Source: an uncultured Litoreibacter sp.
GTDB taxonomy: Bacteria > Pseudomonadota > Alphaproteobacteria > Rhodobacterales > Rhodobacteraceae
Reading direction: 5' to 3'
Length of the DNA stretch: 64,000 nt
Assembly (NCBI GenBank): GCA_947493265.1
Contig: CANLQL010000002.1
Location: forward strand, 186,001-250,000
Shown piece by piece: positions 18,646 through 28,071 of the stretch. The notes under the pieces were generated by a model that was not told where the DNA came from, searched no databases, and saw nothing but the letters and a program-made list of their open reading frames with translations. A program made the position numbers and the translations under genes. Every line of letters begins with the position of its first letter. Position 1 is the first letter of the stretch.

Positions 18646-18688
18646 GCTGGCGCGGACCTTAGTCTGCTTGTGCGCTGGGGAAAAGGGG

Positions 18689-19249
18689 TCAGAGGTCGGT
18701 TTTGTCCGGATCAGAGGTGTCATTTTCCAAGGGCTGCAAATAGCCCCTTTCTGACAACCAAGGGTTCAGAGCGAGCGCTTCCCGCAAGGCAATCTGACCT
18801 TGCCGGTTCTGCCCCAATTGCAAAAGCGCCAGCGCGCGACCGGACGCCGCCCCGATATGGTCCGGCGTCAATTCCAATGCCCGTTCCAGATCGACCAGGG
18901 ACGCTTCATAATCCTGCCGGATAAAGCTGATGAAGGCGCGCTGATTGTAGCCTTCGGCATAGTTCGGACAATAGGCGATCAGCTTTTCGAAATCAGCGAC
19001 GGCACCGGCAAAATCATAGCCGGCCCTGCGCTCCATCCCGCGGGTAAGAAGTTCCTGCGCGGTGACGTCGGGTGCAGTTGTCCAGATTTCCCAAAGCTGA
19101 TTTGACAGCTGCCGGGCCGTTGGTTCATCCGGGGCCTGCGCGATTTCTTGCATCAATTGCGAATGACGCTCTGATCTTGGCGGCAGCTCGGGACAGGTGG
19201 CCCAAACGGCGGTGGGCAGGATCAATAGGGCAAGGGTCAGTCGTATCAT
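18689..19249 (-). CDS. Exported tetratricopeptide-repeat protein
   Basis: Periplasmic protein of 186 aa with a signal peptide ending at AVWA. Two to three TPR-like helical pairs follow ([59 protein letters not shown]). TPRs act as protein-binding scaffolds, so this is probably an envelope assembly or stress factor. It lies between tRNA-Leu and metG on the metG strand, but separated from metG by 92 nt. Confidence 0.82.
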   Translation of the reverse strand: MIRLTLALLILPTAVWATCPELPPRSERHSQLMQEIAQAPDEPTARQLSNQLWEIWTTAPDVTAQELLTRGMERRAGYDFAGAVADFEKLIAYCPNYAEGYNQRAFISFIRQDYEASLVDLERALELTPDHIGAASGRALALLQLGQNRQGQIALREALALNPWLSERGYLQPLENDTSDPDKTDL

Positions 19250-19322
19250 GAGCCCAGAATTGGGCCGGTTGCGGCACGGGTCAAGTCACAACCGTGTTTA
19301 CCCGCGCTTGAGCGACGGGCAG

Positions 19323-19342
19323 GTCGGGCCGGAGAACCCGAC
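19323..19342 (-). terminator. Possible weak terminator hairpin after metG
   Basis: Perfect 6-bp stem (GTCGGG and CCCGAC) with an 8-nt loop directly at the metG stop codon on the minus strand. No T-run follows, so termination may need Rho or may not occur. Confidence 0.35.
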
Positions 19343-21075
19343 TACTGCGCTGCGTCGCGCGTGCCTGCAAACCTTGCCTGCCAGTCTTCGCGATCTTCAT
19401 CACTGATCTTTGCAAACAGCACGTCCGGCACCTCAAAGACATGGCCAGGGGGCAACGCGCTCAAGGACGCTGCGACATCGTCGGGCCAGGCATCATCGGT
19501 GGTTTTCATCGAGGCCAGCATGGATTTCGACGCGTCCGGGATGAACGGGGCAGACAGGATCGCGTAAAGCCGGATCAAGTTCAGCGCCAACCGGATTTGC
19601 GCCGCGGCCATGTCGGGGTTTTCCTTGATCGTGGACCATGGCGCGACGGTTTGAAGGTATTCATTGCCTGCGACCCAGATCGCGCGCAGCTCGGCGGCGG
19701 ATTTGCGAACCTCCATCGCTTCCATATAGCCCTCATAGGCGCGGACGCGGGCGGTCAAATCCGTGATCAGCGCGTGTTCGGCATCGCCAAACGCGCCTGC
19801 ATCTGGCACGGCTTCGCCAAATTTTGAGCGGCAGAATTTCGTGACGCGTGAAACGAAATTGCCCAGAACGTCCGCCAGATCCTTGTTGACGCCTGACTGG
19901 AAATTTTCCCACGTGAATTCGCTGTCGGAGCTTTCGGGCGCATGGCTTAGCAGCCACCAGCGCCAGTAGTCTGCGGGCAGGATTTCCAAAGCCTGATCCT
20001 GGAAAATACCGCGTCCCTGTGAGGTGGAAAATTGCCCGCCATCATAGTTGAGGTAGTTGAACGACTTGATGTAGTCGACCAGCTTCCATTGTTCCCCGTC
20101 ATTCAGGGAATTGGCCCCGATGATGGTGGCCGGAAAGCTGAGCGTGTGGAACGGCACGTTGTCTTTGCCCATGAACTGCACGTAGCGCACCGTGTCGGCA
20201 CCTTTGTCGGTGCGCCACCAGCTTTGCCAGTCGCCGCCGCTTGCATCGGCCCATTCATGGGTCGCCGCGATATATTCGATCGGGGCGTCGAACCAGACGT
20301 AGAACACCTTGCCCTCCATCCCGGGCCAGTCTTTTTCACCATCCTTGACAGGCACGCCCCAGTTGAGGTCGCGCGTGATGCCGCGGTCTTGTAACCCGTC
20401 ACCGTCATGAAGCCATTTCTTGGCAATCGAGGTTGTCAGGATCGGCCAGTCGGATTTGCTGTCGATCCAGTCTGAAAGCTGGTCTTTGAGGTCGGATTGC
20501 TTGAGGTAGAGGTGTTTGGTTTCGCGCACTTCCAGATCGGTGGAGCCGGAAATGGCGGACCGTGGGTCGATCAGGTCCGTGGGGTCCAGCTGCTTGGTAC
20601 AGTTTTCACATTGATCGCCGCGGGCTTTGTCATAACCGCAATTCGGGCAGGTGCCTTCGATATACCGATCCGGCAGGAACCGGCCATCAGTGTTTGAATA
20701 GACCTGTTTTTCGGACACTTCTTCGATCAATCCCGCGCGGTTCAGCCGACCTGCGAAATGCTGGGTGAGCGCGTGGTTTTGTGCGCTGGAGGAACGGCCG
20801 AAATGATCAAAAGACAGGCGGAACCCGTCTGCGATGCCGCTTTGAACCTTGTGCATTTCGGCGCAAAACTCATCGACGGGTTTGCCCGCTTTTGCCGCGG
20901 CCAGTTCTGCAGGCGTGCCATGTTCGTCGGTGGCGCAGATAAACATCACGTCATGGCCCCGCGCGCGCATGAAGCGCGCATAGAGATCAGCGGGCAGTTG
21001 GCTGCCGACCAGATTGCCAAGATGTTTGATCCCGTTGATATAGGGGATCGCGGAGGTGATGAGGATGCGCGCCAT
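19342..21075 (-). CDS. metG: Methionyl-tRNA synthetase
   Basis: Charges tRNA-Met with methionine. It is 577 aa; the start [20 protein letters not shown] carries the HIGH-type motif (here IKHLG). A single zinc knuckle reads [17 protein letters not shown]. The KMSKS loop is unusual: QFSTSQGRG occupies its place, so the usual second lysine is a threonine. I recall this variant as shared within Rhodobacterales. The C-terminal anticodon domain is present, with no EMAPII-like extension. The ATG at 21075 is preferred to a TTG at 21078. Confidence 0.96.
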   Translation of the reverse strand: MARILITSAIPYINGIKHLGNLVGSQLPADLYARFMRARGHDVMFICATDEHGTPAELAAAKAGKPVDEFCAEMHKVQSGIADGFRLSFDHFGRSSSAQNHALTQHFAGRLNRAGLIEEVSEKQVYSNTDGRFLPDRYIEGTCPNCGYDKARGDQCENCTKQLDPTDLIDPRSAISGSTDLEVRETKHLYLKQSDLKDQLSDWIDSKSDWPILTTSIAKKWLHDGDGLQDRGITRDLNWGVPVKDGEKDWPGMEGKVFYVWFDAPIEYIAATHEWADASGGDWQSWWRTDKGADTVRYVQFMGKDNVPFHTLSFPATIIGANSLNDGEQWKLVDYIKSFNYLNYDGGQFSTSQGRGIFQDQALEILPADYWRWWLLSHAPESSDSEFTWENFQSGVNKDLADVLGNFVSRVTKFCRSKFGEAVPDAGAFGDAEHALITDLTARVRAYEGYMEAMEVRKSAAELRAIWVAGNEYLQTVAPWSTIKENPDMAAAQIRLALNLIRLYAILSAPFIPDASKSMLASMKTTDDAWPDDVAASLSALPPGHVFEVPDVLFAKISDEDREDWQARFAGTRDAAQ

Positions 21076-21143
21076 CAAAATGGCTCCTTGTGACGAATGG
21101 TATGCCCCTTTATCGCAAGGCAGCAGAGGCTTCTAGGGGGGAA

Positions 21144-21175
21144 GCCTCCGGCGGAGGTATTTTTGCAAGAGGAAG
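21144..21175 (+). repeat. CTCCGGCGG intergenic motif, copy 1 (terminator-like)
   Basis: Reads GCCTCCGGCGGAGG followed by TATTTTT and GCAAGAGGAAG. CCTCC and GGAGG form a short hairpin before a T-run in the plus direction. Both neighbouring genes are on the minus strand, so this copy is reversed relative to them and terminates neither in the obvious sense. A closely similar copy lies at 29918. This motif is familiar from Rhodobacteraceae intergenic regions. Confidence 0.65.
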
Positions 21176-22399
21176 CTATTTTCGGTCGCGGTGACGTTTG
21201 AGCAGCCTGCCAATCGTGAAAGACGTGCGTGGGGCGTAGATATAAGGTGTTTTGCGTTCGTTGGTTGGACGTGCGCGCATGCGGGCCAGGCCAAAAACGA
21301 CGAGAACCACATGACCTGCCATGATCAGGATAAACAAGGAGGCCGGGCCATAGGCGTCGATCAGTGATGACGCGATCAGCGGTGATGCGATGGCCCCGAG
21401 CGCGTAGAAGAACATCAAGGCGGCGGAAAGTTCCACCCGCTCGTGCGAGTTTGCGAAATCATGGGCGTGGGCAGTGGCGATCGAATAGATCGGGAAGGTC
21501 GTCAAACCGAAGATCGCTGCGCTTAGCATGATCGTTGTGGTGCCTGTTGTGCTGAGCAGGATCGTGGCGGCGCAAGACAAGATGGCTGCGACGGAGAACC
21601 AGATCAGCACCCAGCGGCGATCATACTTGTCGGCGATCCAGCCAGCCGGGTATTGCCCCAGCGCGCCGCCTGCGACAAAGGCAGCCAGGAACAATCCGAT
21701 TTGATCGGCGCGCAGGCCGACCTCCTGGCCGTAGATCGGTCCAACCATCCGAAAGGCCGCAGAGCTCAGCCCTGCCACGACCACACCAGCGGCGGCCAGC
21801 GGAGAGCGGGCGACAGCCAGCATCGGTCTGAGGCGCGGCGCATCGGGTGTTTCAGGTTGGCTGGATTTTGTCAGGGTCAGCGGCAGGATCGAAGCGCAGC
21901 ACAAGATCGCCAGCAGGTTGTAGGACACGTAGGAGGCGGGTTCCAACACACCGATCATCAATTGCGCGATCAGGGAGGCCCCCATATCGACACCGCGATA
22001 GGTGCCCATCGCGCGGCCGCGGGTCTCGTTGGTGACTTTGGCTTGTAGCCAAGCTTCGATCACCGTGTAGCAGCCTGCAACGCAAAGCCCCGATGCAACC
22101 CGCATGACCGCCCAAGCGGTCGGATCAACCACCAGCATATGGGCCAGTAGCCCGATGGCTCCGGTTGCGGTGAAGGCGGCGAAAGCTCGGGAATGGCCAA
22201 CAGACCCCATCAGCCGCGGGGCCCACCAGCAGCCGATGAAAAACCCTAGAAAATGCGCTGATCCCAAGATGCCGACCTGGGCATTCGTGAAGCCAAGGGA
22301 CAGGCCGGACAAGACATCCAGTGGTCCGACCCCGCCTGAGCTGAGTTGCAGCAGCGCCACTGACAAAAACAGGGCAGCGAAGGAGATCAGCAGGCGCAT
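21176..22399 (-). CDS. MFS transporter (YcaD-like)
   Basis: Inner-membrane carrier of 407 aa with 12 predicted helices and the cytoplasmic loop motif GWIADKYDRRWVL between helices 8 and 9. The VIEAWLQAKV and GRAMGTYRG segments are typical of the YcaD-like MFS branch. The C-terminal tail is basic. The substrate is not known. It lies downstream of metG in the same direction with 100 nt between. Confidence 0.88.
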   Translation of the reverse strand: MRLLISFAALFLSVALLQLSSGGVGPLDVLSGLSLGFTNAQVGILGSAHFLGFFIGCWWAPRLMGSVGHSRAFAAFTATGAIGLLAHMLVVDPTAWAVMRVASGLCVAGCYTVIEAWLQAKVTNETRGRAMGTYRGVDMGASLIAQLMIGVLEPASYVSYNLLAILCCASILPLTLTKSSQPETPDAPRLRPMLAVARSPLAAAGVVVAGLSSAAFRMVGPIYGQEVGLRADQIGLFLAAFVAGGALGQYPAGWIADKYDRRWVLIWFSVAAILSCAATILLSTTGTTTIMLSAAIFGLTTFPIYSIATAHAHDFANSHERVELSAALMFFYALGAIASPLIASSLIDAYGPASLFILIMAGHVVLVVFGLARMRARPTNERKTPYIYAPRTSFTIGRLLKRHRDRK

Positions 22400-22503
22400 T
22401 TCAAACCGGTTAACAGCGGATGTTGTCAGGCTGCTGCGGATGTCCTGTCAGGTCTTGATCGTTTTCGCCAGATCACGGTCGTTTTTGGGCAACCTGCGCT
22501 GTG

Positions 22504-23097
22504 CTAGCGATTTACATAGGCCAGAATGTCGATCTTGATCTCAGGCCCGACAATATCGGGATAACCTGACGCTTGAAATTGGGTGCGATCCAGAGACCCG
22601 CGCAAGCGAAAGCTGAGCCGGTCGAGATCATTCGCGGCAGAGCCCGGCGCACGGTAGAGATCGGCGTTCAGGGTGATCGGACGGGTGATGCCGCGCACGC
22701 TGAGCAGGCCATCGATTTGGGCCCCGTCCGACAAACGGCCCGCGCCGCCCAGGCGAATTGCTTTCGATGTGAAGCGGATTTCGGGAAAGGTGGCCACATC
22801 AAGCACGTCTTTTGACCGCAATGCCTGAGTTGCCAAAACCAAACCGCCTTTGGCTTTTGTCGCATCCAGCGTGACGGTGGCGCTGGAATTTGCAAGCCGG
22901 TCAAGGTCGATCCTGATATCGGCGGATTTCACTTGCATGCTGCCTTGTGTGGCCGATCCAAGAAGCTGGTACGAAAAGCCGACCTGGGATTTCTTCATGT
23001 CCAGTTGGTAGCGCAAAGGCTCGGCCAATGCGGCGCTGACCGAAAGGGCAATCATGCTGGCGATGGCGAGTATCAGGGCTGTAAATCTTCTGGGCAT
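22504..23097 (-). CDS. YceI-family periplasmic lipid-binding protein
   Basis: Exported lipocalin-like barrel protein of 197 aa in the YceI family, whose members bind polyisoprenoids such as ubiquinone precursors. The signal peptide ends at SAALA. Family motifs include YQLDMKKSQVGFSY, RSKDVLDVATFPEIRFTS and LSVRGITRPITLNA. The ATG at 23097 was chosen over a TTG at 23112. No cytochrome b561 partner is adjacent, though many YceI genes have one. Confidence 0.9.
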   Translation of the reverse strand: MPRRFTALILAIASMIALSVSAALAEPLRYQLDMKKSQVGFSYQLLGSATQGSMQVKSADIRIDLDRLANSSATVTLDATKAKGGLVLATQALRSKDVLDVATFPEIRFTSKAIRLGGAGRLSDGAQIDGLLSVRGITRPITLNADLYRAPGSAANDLDRLSFRLRGSLDRTQFQASGYPDIVGPEIKIDILAYVNR

Positions 23098-23234
23098 GAG
23101 CAACGCTAACAAGCTGCGGGCAGTTGAAGAAGTAACTGATGATCACGATCCGGTGCGGCTTGCGGTTTGATAAATCCGCTTGTTCTTGGACGCAGGCGCT
23201 TTAGGTTGCGCAGGAGTTCAAAAAAACGGCGGGC

Positions 23235-24281
23235 ATGATGCGACAGACAAAACTGGGATCGACGGATATATTGGTGAGTGAGCTATGCCTTGGGTCAATG
23301 ACCTGGGGGACGCAGAATTCCGAAGCCGAAGGCCATGAACAGATCGATATGGCGCTGGCGCACGGGATCAACTTTATCGACACAGCCGAGATGTATCCGG
23401 TCAATCCGATCAGTGCTGAAACCGTCGGGCGGACCGAAGAAATCATCGGGACGTGGAACGCAAAATCCGGGCGGCGGGGTGACTACATTCTGGCGACCAA
23501 AATCTCGGGCGAGGGGATGAAGCATTGCCGTGACGGTGCGCCGATCAGCCGGGCGACGATCCTGCAGGCGGTCGAAGGGTCGCTCAAGCGGTTACAAACC
23601 GACTACATTGACCTTTACCAATTTCATTGGCCCAACCGCGGCTCCTACATGTTCCGTCAGAACTGGACCTTTGATCCGTCTGGCCAAAACAAGCAGGACA
23701 CTTTGGACAATATGCTGGAGTGTCTGGAGACCCTTCAAACGCTGGTTGATGCCGGGAAGATCCGCCATTTCGGGCTGTCGAATGAAAGCGCCTGGGGAAC
23801 ATCACAATTCCTGCGCCTGTCAGAGCAACATGGCTTGCCGCGGGTTCAGACGATCCAAAACGAGTATTCGCTGCTTTGCCGGTTGTTTGACACGGACCTC
23901 AGCGAGCTTTGCGTCAATGAGGAGGTGGGGCTCATCGCGTTCTCTCCGTTAGCAACGGGCTTGTTGTCTGGCAAATATGCAGGCGATGTCACCCCGGAAG
24001 GGTCGCGCCGTAGCCTGAGCGAAAACCTGGGTGGGCGGATCAGTCCGCGTGTTTGGGAAGCGGTTTCTGCCTATATGGCGATTGCGCGTGATCACGATCT
24101 GGACCCATGCCAGATGGCGTTGGCATGGTGCCGCACGCGGCCGTTCATGTGCTCTGCTATTTTCGGGGCGACGACCATCGCGCAACTGGAAATTGCCTTG
24201 GGTTCTGTTGATCTAAACCTGTCAGATGACGTTCTGGCCCAGATCAACGCAGTGCATAAAGCCCACCCGATGCCGTACTAG
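23235..24281 (+). CDS. Aldo/keto reductase (Tas-like)
   Basis: NADPH-dependent oxidoreductase of 348 aa with a TIM barrel. The catalytic tetrad is visible: Asp and Tyr in FIDTAEMYPV, Lys in LATKISGE and His in YQFHWPNR. Length and inserts match the Tas group of E. coli. It ends 101 nt before the carnitine operon on the same strand and may be cotranscribed, but no family link to carnitine is known. The ATG doublet at 23235 leaves the exact start open by one codon. Confidence 0.92.
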   Translation: MMRQTKLGSTDILVSELCLGSMTWGTQNSEAEGHEQIDMALAHGINFIDTAEMYPVNPISAETVGRTEEIIGTWNAKSGRRGDYILATKISGEGMKHCRDGAPISRATILQAVEGSLKRLQTDYIDLYQFHWPNRGSYMFRQNWTFDPSGQNKQDTLDNMLECLETLQTLVDAGKIRHFGLSNESAWGTSQFLRLSEQHGLPRVQTIQNEYSLLCRLFDTDLSELCVNEEVGLIAFSPLATGLLSGKYAGDVTPEGSRRSLSENLGGRISPRVWEAVSAYMAIARDHDLDPCQMALAWCRTRPFMCSAIFGATTIAQLEIALGSVDLNLSDDVLAQINAVHKAHPMPY

Positions 24282-24382
24282 ACATCCTCTGGCTGGCAGC
24301 CCCCATCTTGGGGTGAATTTTCTGTCTTGCGCGGCGATAGAAAATCGCGTTCCCCTTGGCAAAATGAAAAGGGGGACCAGCG

Positions 24383-25291
24383 ATGCCATTAACCATGAAC
24401 CGGGAGGTGTTTATCACCTGTGCCGTGACCGGATCTGGGTCGACACAGGACCGAAGCCCACATGTGCCGCGTTCGCCCAAGGAAATTGCCGATAGCGCGA
24501 TTGCAGCGGCGAAGGCCGGGGCTGCCGTGGTGCATTGCCATGTGCGCGATCCGGAAACGGGCACACCCAGCAGAGACTTGAAGTATTACCGTGAAGTGAC
24601 GGAACGCATTCGCGACAGCGAAACCGATGTGGTTCTGAACCTGACGGCGGGCATGGGCGGCGATATCGTCTTTGGGTCTTCTGACAAGCCTTTCCCGGTA
24701 TCTGATGCCACCGACATGATCGGCGCAGAGGAACGCGTCGCCCATATTGCAGACTGCCTTCCAGAAATTTGTACACTGGATTGCGGCACGATGAATTTCG
24801 CGGAAGCCGATTACGTGATGACCAACACGCCGGGTATGCTGACAGCCATGGGTACCATGATGACCGGTTTTGGCGTGAAGCCCGAGATCGAAGCGTTTGA
24901 TACAGGCCATCTTTGGTATGCAAAACAACTGGTTGAGGATGGGGTTCTTGAGAGCCCCGCCTTGGTGCAGCTGTGCATGGGGGTGCCATGGGGGGCACCG
25001 GATGATCTGAATACGTTCATGGCAATGGTGAACAATGTGCCGTCTGATTGGACGTTTTCAGCCTTTGGGCTGGGCCGCAACCAGATGCCCTATGTCGCAG
25101 CCTCGGTGCTTGCCGGGGGCAATGTGCGTGTCGGGCTGGAAGACAACCTGATGCTGGATCGGGGCGTTTTGGCGACCAACGAAAGCCTGGTTACCCGCGC
25201 AGTGGAAATCATCGAGCGGTTGGGTGCGAAGGTCATCGGACCGCAGGATGTGCGCGCGAAACTGGGTTTGACCAAGCGGGCCCCCGCGTGA
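24383..25291 (+). CDS. BKACE-family dehydrocarnitine cleavage enzyme
   Basis: Beta-keto acid cleavage enzyme (DUF849) of 302 aa. It likely reacts 3-dehydrocarnitine with acetyl-CoA to give betainyl-CoA and acetoacetate, the CdhC role of Pseudomonas. The zinc-binding HCHVRD motif sits near residue 52 and GLEDN supplies the late acidic ligand. Function is assigned mainly because the operon continues with carnitine dehydrogenase. The start ATG has GGGGGA upstream. Its stop overlaps the lipocalin GTG start (GTGA). Confidence 0.88.
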   Translation: MPLTMNREVFITCAVTGSGSTQDRSPHVPRSPKEIADSAIAAAKAGAAVVHCHVRDPETGTPSRDLKYYREVTERIRDSETDVVLNLTAGMGGDIVFGSSDKPFPVSDATDMIGAEERVAHIADCLPEICTLDCGTMNFAEADYVMTNTPGMLTAMGTMMTGFGVKPEIEAFDTGHLWYAKQLVEDGVLESPALVQLCMGVPWGAPDDLNTFMAMVNNVPSDWTFSAFGLGRNQMPYVAASVLAGGNVRVGLEDNLMLDRGVLATNESLVTRAVEIIERLGAKVIGPQDVRAKLGLTKRAPA

Positions 25292-25791
25292 GGGCGCTGC
25301 TTTTGGTTCTGGTCCTGGCGGCATGCGGCGCCAGCTACCGGGATACGGATGTGCAGATCGCCTCAAAAGCGCTGTTCGATCCGGCAAGATATGCGGGCAC
25401 TTGGTATGAAATCGCCCGCTTTCCGGTGCCGTTTCAAAAGGGCTGCACGAAAACCACTGCGACTTATACACCGGTAAACTCTGGTGGGTTTCAGGTGGTC
25501 AATTCTTGCCGCGTAGATGGGGTCGAAAAGCAGATCGAAGGCTTTGCAGTCTCGGACGGGCCGGGGCGTCTGAAAGTGTCTTTCGAAACAGTGCCCTTCG
25601 TCAAAGCGCCATACTGGGTGCTTTGGACCGATGAAAGCTATGAGACAGCCGTTGTCGGCGTGCCGTCGGGCCGTGCAGGGTGGATTTTGTCACGGACACC
25701 TACGATCCGGGCGGACAAACTGGCGGCCGCACGCGAAGTTCTGGATTTCAACGGTTATGATCTGAGCCAATTGGAGGCGACACAGCAATGA
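25288..25791 (+). CDS. Bacterial lipocalin (Blc-type lipoprotein)
   Basis: Outer-membrane lipoprotein of 167 aa. The lipobox LAAC puts the lipidated Cys near residue 12. The lipocalin signature YAGTWYEIARFP follows, with WILSRTP near the end. Blc-type proteins bind fatty acids or lysophospholipids. It overlaps both neighbours by 4 nt (GTGA and ATGA), so it is built into the carnitine operon. It may handle acyl chains released from acylcarnitines; this is inference. Confidence 0.88.
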   Translation: MRALLLVLVLAACGASYRDTDVQIASKALFDPARYAGTWYEIARFPVPFQKGCTKTTATYTPVNSGGFQVVNSCRVDGVEKQIEGFAVSDGPGRLKVSFETVPFVKAPYWVLWTDESYETAVVGVPSGRAGWILSRTPTIRADKLAAAREVLDFNGYDLSQLEATQQ

Positions 25792-27233
25792 GCAAGATTG
25801 CAGCGATTATCGGTGGCGGGGTGATTGGTGGCGGCTGGGCTGCGCGATTTCTGCTGATGGGTTGGGATGTGCGGATCTTCGATCCCGACCCGGAGGCAGA
25901 ACGAAAGATCAGCGAAGTTCTGGACAATGCACGCCGTTCGCTGCCGGGGCTTAGCGATTTGGCGATGCCTGCAGAAGGCGCGCTTAGTTTTCACGACGCG
26001 CTTCCTGATACCGTCGGTGATGCAGATTGGATCCAGGAAAGTGTTCCGGAACGCCTTGATTTAAAGCATAAAATATTCAGCGATATTCAAGCGGCGTGTC
26101 GCGTAGATGCGGTGATTGGATCGTCGACGTCTGGGTTCAAGCCATCCGAGTTGCAGGACGGATCTGCCCGGCCTGAACAAATCGTTGTCACCCATCCATT
26201 CAACCCGGTTTATCTTTTGCCGCTGGTCGAATTGGTGCCATCAGAGCGTACCGATCCCAGTATCCTGCAAAGTGCCAAGGAAATTCTGACCTCGATTGGC
26301 ATGCATCCGCTGCATGTGCGCAAGGAAATCGACGCCCATATCGCGGATCGGTTTTTGGAAGCGGTCTGGCGCGAAGCGCTTTGGCTGATCAAGGATGGGA
26401 TCGCCACGACTGAAGAGATTGACGATGCCATTCGCTACGGGTTCGGGCTGCGCTGGGCGCAAATGGGGTTGTTTGAAACCTACCGGATTGCGGGTGGGGA
26501 AGCCGGCATGGCGCATTTCATCGAACAGTTCGGCCCCTGTCTTGCTTGGCCCTGGACCAAGCTGATGGACGTGCCTGAACTGACCGATGATCTGGTGAAA
26601 ACCATCGCCGATCAGTCCGATGTGCAGTCCGGTCAGCACTCCATCCGGCAACTGGAAAAGATCCGGGACAACAATCTTGTCGCGATCTTGCGGGCGTTGA
26701 AAGTGCAGGATTACGGTGCCGGGGCGCTGCTGAAGGCGGCTGATCAGGCGCGCAAGATCATGCCCACAGATTTCAGTGACAAGATCGTGACGGTGGCGCG
26801 CGCAGTTCCTTTGGACTGGACCGACTACAACGGTCACATGAACGAGGCGAAATATCTGCAAGCCTTTGGAGACGCGACAGATTTCTTCATGGAGCTGGTC
26901 GGGTGTGACGCTGACTACATTGCCAGCGGGCTGAGCTATTTCACCGCCGAGACCCATATCCGCCATATCGATGAGGTCCATGCGGGCACCAAGATTGAAG
27001 TGAAAACCACCTGCCTTCTGGGCGAAGGCAAGAAGATGCATTTGTTCCACGAGATGATGGAAGGCGATCGGCTTTTGGCCACCGGGGAGCATATGATGAT
27101 CCATGTCAGCCTTGAGACGCGGCGTGCCTGCGTGCCGTCTGATGCGGTGGCCGACAAATTGGGGGCTATCGCGCAGGCGCATTCCTCCCTTCCGCGCCCG
27201 GACGGCATTGGTGCCGCGGTCGGTGTCCGGTGA
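25788..27233 (+). CDS. lcdH: Carnitine 3-dehydrogenase fused to betainyl-CoA thioesterase
   Basis: Bifunctional enzyme of 481 aa. The N-terminal part (residues 1-315) is a 3-hydroxyacyl-CoA-dehydrogenase-like NAD enzyme, with GGGVIGGGWAARF for NAD and SSTSGFKPSEL near the active site; it oxidises L-carnitine to 3-dehydrocarnitine. The C-terminal part (about 330-460) is a hotdog thioesterase with DYNGHMNEAKYL, suited to hydrolyse betainyl-CoA to glycine betaine. In Pseudomonas these are separate proteins, CdhA and CdhB. Overlaps of 4 nt on both sides give tight coupling. Confidence 0.93.
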   Translation: MSKIAAIIGGGVIGGGWAARFLLMGWDVRIFDPDPEAERKISEVLDNARRSLPGLSDLAMPAEGALSFHDALPDTVGDADWIQESVPERLDLKHKIFSDIQAACRVDAVIGSSTSGFKPSELQDGSARPEQIVVTHPFNPVYLLPLVELVPSERTDPSILQSAKEILTSIGMHPLHVRKEIDAHIADRFLEAVWREALWLIKDGIATTEEIDDAIRYGFGLRWAQMGLFETYRIAGGEAGMAHFIEQFGPCLAWPWTKLMDVPELTDDLVKTIADQSDVQSGQHSIRQLEKIRDNNLVAILRALKVQDYGAGALLKAADQARKIMPTDFSDKIVTVARAVPLDWTDYNGHMNEAKYLQAFGDATDFFMELVGCDADYIASGLSYFTAETHIRHIDEVHAGTKIEVKTTCLLGEGKKMHLFHEMMEGDRLLATGEHMMIHVSLETRRACVPSDAVADKLGAIAQAHSSLPRPDGIGAAVGVR

Positions 27234-27982
27234 GAGTTCTGATCACCGCAGGGGCCTCGGGCATCGGGCGCGCAATGGGCGAAGCCTTTGCAGCCCAAAA
27301 CGCCGAGGTTTGGGTGACGGATGTTGATGCTGACGCGCTGTCGGCGCTTCCGCAGGATTGGACCGCGACCCAAGCTGATGCCCGCAATGAGGCTGAAATG
27401 GATGCGGTTTTTCAAAGACTTAAAAGCACGGGTGGTCTGGACGTGTTATGCGCAAATGCGGGGATTGCCGGGCCAACCGCATTGATTGAAGACGTCAAAT
27501 TGGACGACTGGCAGACCTGCGTCAGCGTCAATCTGGAAGGGGCATTTCTGGCTGCCAAATATGCGGCCCCGTTGATGAAGGCGGCAGGTGCGGGTGCGAT
27601 AATTTTGACCTCGTCCACCGCGGGCCAATATGGCTACCCCAACAGGGCCCCCTATGCAGCGGCGAAATGGGGGATCATCGGGTTGATGAAAACACTGGCC
27701 ATGGAGTTGGGCCCGTTTGGCATCCGTGCCAATGCGATCTGCCCCGGCGCTGTCGAGGGCGCGCGGATGGAAGGTGTCCTGGCGCGCGAGGCAGCAGCAA
27801 AGAACATGACCCGAGATGCGGTCTATGAAGGCTATGCGAAAGGCACGTCCATGCGGCGTTTTGTCGAGGCCGAGGACATCGCGAATATGGCTGTATTTCT
27901 GGGATCAGACGCGGCACGGCTGGTTTCAGGACAGGTCATTGCGGTCGATGGACATACCGAAAATCCCGACCCGAAAGTTTAG
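27230..27982 (+). CDS. SDR-family oxidoreductase in the carnitine operon
   Basis: NAD(P)-dependent short-chain dehydrogenase of 250 aa: ITAGASGIGRAMG cofactor motif, NAG motif in CANAGIAG, catalytic Ser and YAAAK, and a C-terminal DGHTENP. The GTG start overlaps the stop of the fused dehydrogenase (GTGA). A role in carnitine use or in reducing acetoacetate-type products (3-hydroxybutyrate dehydrogenase-like) is possible but not shown by sequence. Confidence 0.88.
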   Translation: MRVLITAGASGIGRAMGEAFAAQNAEVWVTDVDADALSALPQDWTATQADARNEAEMDAVFQRLKSTGGLDVLCANAGIAGPTALIEDVKLDDWQTCVSVNLEGAFLAAKYAAPLMKAAGAGAIILTSSTAGQYGYPNRAPYAAAKWGIIGLMKTLAMELGPFGIRANAICPGAVEGARMEGVLAREAAAKNMTRDAVYEGYAKGTSMRRFVEAEDIANMAVFLGSDAARLVSGQVIAVDGHTENPDPKV

Positions 27983-28071
27983 CTGCAAGCCTCTGAAACA
28001 CAGTCTAAAAACGGCATTGGGCGTTCGTTTTTGAACGTGCGCGAACGCTCCTGACAGGCTACTGTCACGGC

